A DNA stretch of 64,000 nucleotides from Desulfurispirillum indicum S5 (GTDB taxonomy: Bacteria > Chrysiogenota > Chrysiogenetes > Chrysiogenales > Chrysiogenaceae): positions 1,748,001 through 1,812,000 of the forward strand of contig NC_014836.1 in NCBI RefSeq assembly GCF_000177635.2, written 5' to 3'. Both the position numbers and the translations under genes were made by a program. This document shows, in pieces, positions 59,702 through 64,000 of this stretch. Position 1 is the first letter of the stretch. Every line of letters begins with the position of its first letter. The notes under the pieces were generated by a model. That model was not told where the DNA came from, did no database searches, and worked only from the letters and a program-made list of their open reading frames with translations.

Positions 59702-62614
59702 TTAAACCCGAAACACTTCCATGGAAAGTTTCTCGGCACGATTACGGCTTTCAGAATGTGACACAACGGCGATATGCCCGCGTCCGGGCTGCAGGTAAGC
59801 AGCAGCAACCCGCTGCAGGTCGGCCAGAGTGACATTCAACACCCGCTGACGCAGCAGGAGCCTGTGTTCTGGTGTACGCCCGTAAAGCTCGTCAAAGAAG
59901 CTTTTATGGGCCTCACCAGCTGGGGAAGCGGGCTTGTCCATGCCGGAAATAACGCCGAGAATGGCCTCCTCCACTTTCTGCCAGGGATGATCCTTTTCCA
60001 GCAGCCACTGGACCGACCGGTCAAAGTCCGCCAGGGTCTCTTCCAGACGCGGATCGCGATAGGAAAAGAAGCGAAAGGCCCCCGTCGTGGAGTCCTGGGA
60101 GGCACCACCGCCATAGGCTCCGCCCTGCTCCCGAATGGCACGATGCAGATAGCCGTTGCGCAGAAAGCCACCGAGAACCGCCAGCGCAGCCGCGTCGGGG
60201 TGGCCGGAGGCCACCGTGGGGTACGCTTTGGCGCAGAAGTGCACCTGCGTATTGGTGATCCACATCTGATGGGCCAACTCCCCCTGCGCGGCGGTAAAGG
60301 CCAGGGGCTGGTGGTGGCCCGCCGTCTGGGATTTGCCGAAGGTATCCACAAGCGCCTGAGCGGCTTCAGCGGCAACCTCCGGCCTGCCCACACAGAGAAA
60401 CTGCAGGGGTGCCTCGGTGAGAATGGCGTGGATACGCGAAAAATCCAGCAGAAGCTTCTGCAGATTTGCCTCATCACCCAGCTGAGTATCCAGCTGCTTC
60501 AGTCGGGATATCCCCATCAGGCCACGCAACCGGTGCGAGAGCGCCGATACCGGACTGATTCTGCTGGTGGCGGCTGTCATGGCCAGCTGATGTCCGCTGC
60601 CAGTAATACTCTGCTCGCGGGCCGCCCGCTTCTGGGAGACCAGCTCGCGGATGCGACGTTTTTCGTCAAAGCGACTGCGGTGATAGAAGTCCGCTATCAG
60701 CTCAACCATCGGCCTGGTATTGCGATCCAGCGCCTTGCCACCCAGACTGAAGAAACCGCGAAAGCGTGCGGGATCATCCACATTGCCGCGCATGGAAGCC
60801 GAGGCGCCAATGCCGCCAGTGCTTCTGGACATACGTCTTTGCGTCTCCAGATAGTCGTCGCCTGCGCAGCCAAGTTCCGTGACAAATGAGGTATAGAGCG
60901 AAAAGGAATCCAGAAGATCATCGGGCAGCTGCGGAAGCTCTGCCACCGCCTGCAGGTAGACCAGGCCGTTGGTCTCCTGGTGGTAGACGCCCGCCGGCCA
61001 GGGCCCAAGCTCGCGTCCAGCCGGTTGCGGCACATGGATATCCGCCGGCACGTCTTCCAGGGTGACACAGGGCAGAATGCTCTCGTCCTGTACCGCCTGC
61101 TGGCGAGACTGCAGAAGAGCAGCACGTTCCACCAGCTGCTCCCGCTCAGCTTCGCTCAACGACTCCAGAATCCGCTGCAGCTGCTGCTGCTCCCTGGCTT
61201 CGCGCTCCTGACCCAGGTTGGCATCAGGCGCCATGACCAGTCGCACGCGATGGGGATTGTCGAGGAAGAAGCGGCGCACGAGGCCGGGGATAAAGGCAGG
61301 ATTCTGTATCTGCTCCCTGAGATGGTTCAACACAGGATCAATATCCAGCATGGCCACGGGATCACCATCATGGATAGCGGCCGGCAAAGCCTGCAGGATG
61401 ATCTGCAGGCCAAAGGGCAGGCTGTCCCCCCCGATCTCACGATACTCAAGCTCCAGCTGGTGCAGCGCCGCTTCAGCGACTTCACGGGGAACACCCTCTG
61501 TGGCCACCTGGTTCAGGATCTCCATGATCAGCGCCTCCACCTCATCCGCCCGCTGGGGTTCACTCCCCTCCAGGCCGCAGACAAAGCACATCTCCCGGCT
61601 GGACTCTTCCAGCCCGCACAGTGGCGAAGGGGAGCTGCCCAGCGCTGTGGTTTCCAGGGCGTGACGCAGAGGAGACGCGCTGTTGTCCAGCAGGATGCTG
61701 GCAAGCAGTTCGGCGTTGAACAGTTCCTGCAGATCCGTATTCTTCCCCAGCAGCCAGCCCATGACAATATGCGTCTTCTCCGTCAGCGACTCCTCATCCA
61801 GGGCGTAGACTTCATTGGCCCGCAGCGGAGCATCAAAGCGCTGCTCGTCGCCCACCAGTACCGGTGTCATGCTGTCCGCAAAGCGGTGCAGCGCCTTTTC
61901 CTCCAGTTGCTGCTGGATATCCTGCGGATCCATGTCGCCGTAGGTGGTGAAGATGGCATTCCCAGGATGGTAGTGCGTGCGGTAGAAGTCCAGCAGCTGT
62001 TCGTAGGTGAGCTGGGGAATGCACTCGGGGTCCCCACCGCTGTTGTAGTGGTAGGTCGTCGTGGGGTAGAGGTGGTGGCTCAGCTTCTGCCACAGCTCAC
62101 TGACCGGAGAGCTCATGGCGCCTTTCATCTCATTGTACACAATGCCCCGGTACGTCAGACCGGAATGGCAATCTGCGGGCTCCTGAAATTCCAGACGGTG
62201 CCCCTCCTGGAGAAAGTCGTACCTATCGAGGCTGGCAAAAAAGACCGCGTCCAGGTAGACCTCAAGCAGGTTCATGAAATCCTTGCGGTTTTTGCTGGCA
62301 AAGGGGTACGCCGTCCAGTCGCTGCCCGTAAAGGCGTTCATGAAGGTGTTCAGGGAGCGGCGGGTCATCATGAAAAACGGATCCCGCACGGGAAAACGCT
62401 CGCTGCCACACAGCACAGTGTGCTCGAGGATATGGGCAACGCCGGTGGAATCGGCAGGGACGGTGCGAAAGGCGACACTGAAGACATTCTCTTCATTATC
62501 GGCAGCTATATGGTAGTGGCGGGCTCCGGTGCGGATATGCACATATTCTTCCACTGTGATTTGCAGAGAGTCGATGAAGCGCGAACCTTTGAGTTGAAAT
62601 GTGGGATATGGCAT
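59702..62614 (-). CDS. Peptidase M16C (presequence protease-like)
   Basis: A 970-residue zinc peptidase, PreP/Cym1 type, with two M16 halves in one chain. The inverted zinc motif is GVAHILEHTVLCGS (HxxEH), with the distal Glu in YNEMKGAMSSPVS. The M16C-associated linker with long helices is about 480-560. The start at 62614 matches the family opening; AAGGAGAA is somewhat far (13 bases). No signal peptide, so probably a cytoplasmic oligopeptide degrader. Confidence 0.93.
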   Translation of the reverse strand: MPYPTFQLKGSRFIDSLQITVEEYVHIRTGARHYHIAADNEENVFSVAFRTVPADSTGVAHILEHTVLCGSERFPVRDPFFMMTRRSLNTFMNAFTGSDWTAYPFASKNRKDFMNLLEVYLDAVFFASLDRYDFLQEGHRLEFQEPADCHSGLTYRGIVYNEMKGAMSSPVSELWQKLSHHLYPTTTYHYNSGGDPECIPQLTYEQLLDFYRTHYHPGNAIFTTYGDMDPQDIQQQLEEKALHRFADSMTPVLVGDEQRFDAPLRANEVYALDEESLTEKTHIVMGWLLGKNTDLQELFNAELLASILLDNSASPLRHALETTALGSSPSPLCGLEESSREMCFVCGLEGSEPQRADEVEALIMEILNQVATEGVPREVAEAALHQLELEYREIGGDSLPFGLQIILQALPAAIHDGDPVAMLDIDPVLNHLREQIQNPAFIPGLVRRFFLDNPHRVRLVMAPDANLGQEREAREQQQLQRILESLSEAEREQLVERAALLQSRQQAVQDESILPCVTLEDVPADIHVPQPAGRELGPWPAGVYHQETNGLVYLQAVAELPQLPDDLLDSFSLYTSFVTELGCAGDDYLETQRRMSRSTGGIGASASMRGNVDDPARFRGFFSLGGKALDRNTRPMVELIADFYHRSRFDEKRRIRELVSQKRAAREQSITGSGHQLAMTAATSRISPVSALSHRLRGLMGISRLKQLDTQLGDEANLQKLLLDFSRIHAILTEAPLQFLCVGRPEVAAEAAQALVDTFGKSQTAGHHQPLAFTAAQGELAHQMWITNTQVHFCAKAYPTVASGHPDAAALAVLGGFLRNGYLHRAIREQGGAYGGGASQDSTTGAFRFFSYRDPRLEETLADFDRSVQWLLEKDHPWQKVEEAILGVISGMDKPASPAGEAHKSFFDELYGRTPEHRLLLRQRVLNVTLADLQRVAAAYLQPGRGHIAVVSHSESRNRAEKLSMEVFRV

Positions 62615-62751
62615 AGGGCTGATGTGTTCTCCTTCTCCGGGAAGTCTCTGGGGAATCCTAACCAATTCAGCTCCTCCCGTAAACGGGAAATGGCAGACGG
62701 GTCTTATTTGGCCGCAGGTGTCCGGTTTTCCGCAGCTTCAGGGCGAATTTC

Positions 62752-62780
62752 CTGTTTACCTTTTCCATTTTTGGTATAAA
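62752..62780 (+). promoter_or_regulatory. Candidate promoter of the C39/RimK pair
   Basis: An extended -10 TGGTATAAA ends at 62780; CTGTTT (62752-62757) stands 17 bases upstream. It is 29 bases before the peptidase ATG. Confidence 0.5.
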
Positions 62781-62808
62781 ATTTTCACCTCTTACCTGGA
62801 GGGCACCC

Positions 62809-63552
62809 ATGGAGCAGCAACTATCCCTTACCATTCTCCCTCAGCCCGATGACACCACCTGTGGACCAACGTGTCTGCACAGCATTTACGAATACTACCA
62901 CGACCCGCTGCCCCTGTCGCAGATCATTGCCGAAGTTCCCACCCTCGCGGAGGGCGGTACCCTGACGTCACTGCTGGGAGCCCACGCTCTGGGGCGCGGC
63001 TACAGCGCGCAAATGTACTCCTACGACCTGAATATGTTCGACCCCACCTGGTACGGCCTGAGCTCTGCCCAGCTGCAGCAGAAGCTGCAAGCGCGCATGG
63101 AATTCAAGGCCGACAGCAAGTTCACTGTCGCCACCAGGGCCAATATGGATTTCCTCGACCTGGGGGGAAAGTTTATCTTCGAGGATCTCACGCCGGAGCT
63201 TATCCGGCGTTTTCTTTCACGGAATATTCCGATCATCACCGAACTGAGCGCCACCTATCTCTACCGCAGCGCCCGCGAGTTCGGCTACGATATGGTCTTC
63301 GACGATGTACGGGGCGAGCCATCGGGACACTTTGTCGTCATGAGCGGCTACAGCCGGCCCGGCAAAACCGTTCATATTTCCGACCCTCTGATTCCCAACT
63401 TTTATGCACCGTCAACACCCTACGCGGTCCCCATCAGTCGACTCATCTGCGCCATTCTCCTTGGCGTCCAGACTTACGGGGGAACACTGCTGATCATTCA
63501 ACCCAAGCCAGAACAAGGAAAAACCCATGCACGCACTCATCGTAGTGAATGA
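62809..63552 (+). CDS. C39-like papain-fold cysteine peptidase
   Basis: 247 residues, no signal peptide. The predicted triad is Cys18 in DDTTCGPTC, His174 in SGHFVVMSGY and Asp192 in HISDP, with oxyanion Gln12 (Q-x5-C), as in C39-like bacteriocin-processing peptidases. No ABC transporter is fused. GGAGG is about eight bases before the ATG. It overlaps the following RimK-type gene by 26 bases, so the pair is translationally linked. A peptide-bond hydrolase working on the product or target of the ligase is inferred. Confidence 0.82.
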   Translation: MEQQLSLTILPQPDDTTCGPTCLHSIYEYYHDPLPLSQIIAEVPTLAEGGTLTSLLGAHALGRGYSAQMYSYDLNMFDPTWYGLSSAQLQQKLQARMEFKADSKFTVATRANMDFLDLGGKFIFEDLTPELIRRFLSRNIPIITELSATYLYRSAREFGYDMVFDDVRGEPSGHFVVMSGYSRPGKTVHISDPLIPNFYAPSTPYAVPISRLICAILLGVQTYGGTLLIIQPKPEQGKTHARTHRSE

Positions 63553-64000
63553 TCCCGCTGACTGGGAACTGGACATACCCGGAGTGGAGATGGTCTCCGC
63601 CTGGAGCTATCTTACCTGTGACAGCTACAGTAAAATGCGGCGACTGAGGATCTACAACCTCTGCCGTTCCTACAGCTACCAGAGCTTCGGCTACTACGTC
63701 TCCCTGCTGGCAGCGGCGCGTGGACACAAGCCATTTCCCACCGTCAAGGCCATCCAGGACATGGAATCCAGCTCCATTGTGCGACTGATGTCCAGCGAAA
63801 TGGACAAGCTGATTCAGAAGAACCTGGGCTACCTGCAGTCGGACAGTTTCGAGCTGAGCATCTACTTCGGCAGAAACCTGGCAAAACGCTACGATCGCCT
63901 CTCTGCGTACCTCTACCGCTTCTTTGAAGCTCCTTTCCTGCGCGCCTACTTCCAGAAGGTGGGCAACCGCTGGCAACTGGAGACCGTTACTCCCATCGCC
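63527..64000 (+). CDS. RimK-type ATP-grasp ligase, N-terminal part (truncated by window)
   Basis: Open reading frame from the ATG at 63527 to the last base (158 codons so far). MHALIVVNDPADWELDIPGVE, then WSYLTCDSYSKMR, VYNLCRSYSYQ-like IYNLCRSYSYQSFGYYVSLL and RGHKPFPTVKAIQDM match the N-terminal domain found in front of RimK-like ATP-grasp glutamate ligases. The ATP-grasp core must lie to the right of the window. Overlap with the C39-like gene implies joint function. Confidence 0.72.
   Translation, partial: MHALIVVNDPADWELDIPGVEMVSAWSYLTCDSYSKMRRLRIYNLCRSYSYQSFGYYVSLLAAARGHKPFPTVKAIQDMESSSIVRLMSSEMDKLIQKNLGYLQSDSFELSIYFGRNLAKRYDRLSAYLYRFFEAPFLRAYFQKVGNRWQLETVTPIA

Noticed and set aside
1-64000. 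CRISPR arrays, prophage, insertion sequences, tRNA or rRNA genes
   Set aside because: No evenly spaced repeats, transposase, integrase, tRNA-like cloverleaf or rRNA sequence was recognised.

Overview
This 64 kb window is a gene-dense, roughly 55-58% GC chromosomal segment from a Gram-negative bacterium. It has BamA, Skp, LpxD/LpxA/LpxI and a TonB-type outer-membrane B12 importer, uses the MEP isoprenoid route (Dxs), and carries chemotaxis genes (CheR, an MCP) and c-di-GMP signalling. No rRNA, tRNA, prophage, insertion sequence or CRISPR array is visible. Codon use looks even along the window, so it reads as core chromosome. The mix of genes would fit a deeply branching or delta-like Gram-negative lineage, possibly Chrysiogenota; that assignment is an inference and is weak.

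Layout. 0-5 kb: cheR and a HATPase protein lacking the phosphoacceptor His, then (minus) cysS, mltG and an unknown gene. 5-12.6 kb: a cobalamin riboswitch with an RBS-masking hairpin, then btuB-btuF-btuC-btuD-tonB, a MaoC-type hydratase and a threonine-dehydratase-like enzyme. 12.6-18.7 kb: a PP-loop thiouridylase-like gene, a PHP phosphoesterase, ilvE, a REC-PAS-GGDEF protein and mtaB. 18.7-30 kb: a long, tightly packed plus-strand cluster bamA-skp-lpxD-fabZ-lpxA-lpxI-xseB-ispA-dxs-rbfA-nrnA-truB plus a small degenerate nucleotidyltransferase-like gene. 30.4-38.5 kb: RNase P RNA with promoter and terminator, pyrK, a Ca2+/Na+ exchanger, a PpiD-like chaperone, polA, pabB and pabC.

38.5-51.3 kb: a repeat- and hairpin-rich gap, trxB with an SRPBCC gene, a DUF169 gene, mazG-pyrR-pyrB-nth behind a good promoter and a hairpin leader, rpsT, zur-znuB-znuC, trpE-trpG with a PAS histidine kinase, and panE. 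51.3-64 kb: a second repeat-bearing gap, hisC-ccdA, mgtE, accD, gshA-glutaredoxin, an MCP whose sensor domain is C-terminal, an M16C peptidase, and at the right edge a C39-like peptidase overlapping a RimK-type ATP-grasp gene that is cut by the window end.

The least explained items are two families of short interspersed intergenic sequences (17172-17230 with 38546-38602; 21053-21138 with 51417-51499, the latter inverted), the two enzyme genes behind the B12-controlled transporter, the C39/RimK pair, the 128-residue nucleotidyltransferase-like protein before rnpB, and the histidine-kinase-like protein with Thr at the H-box position. All functional statements come from reading motifs and context; no database search was run.
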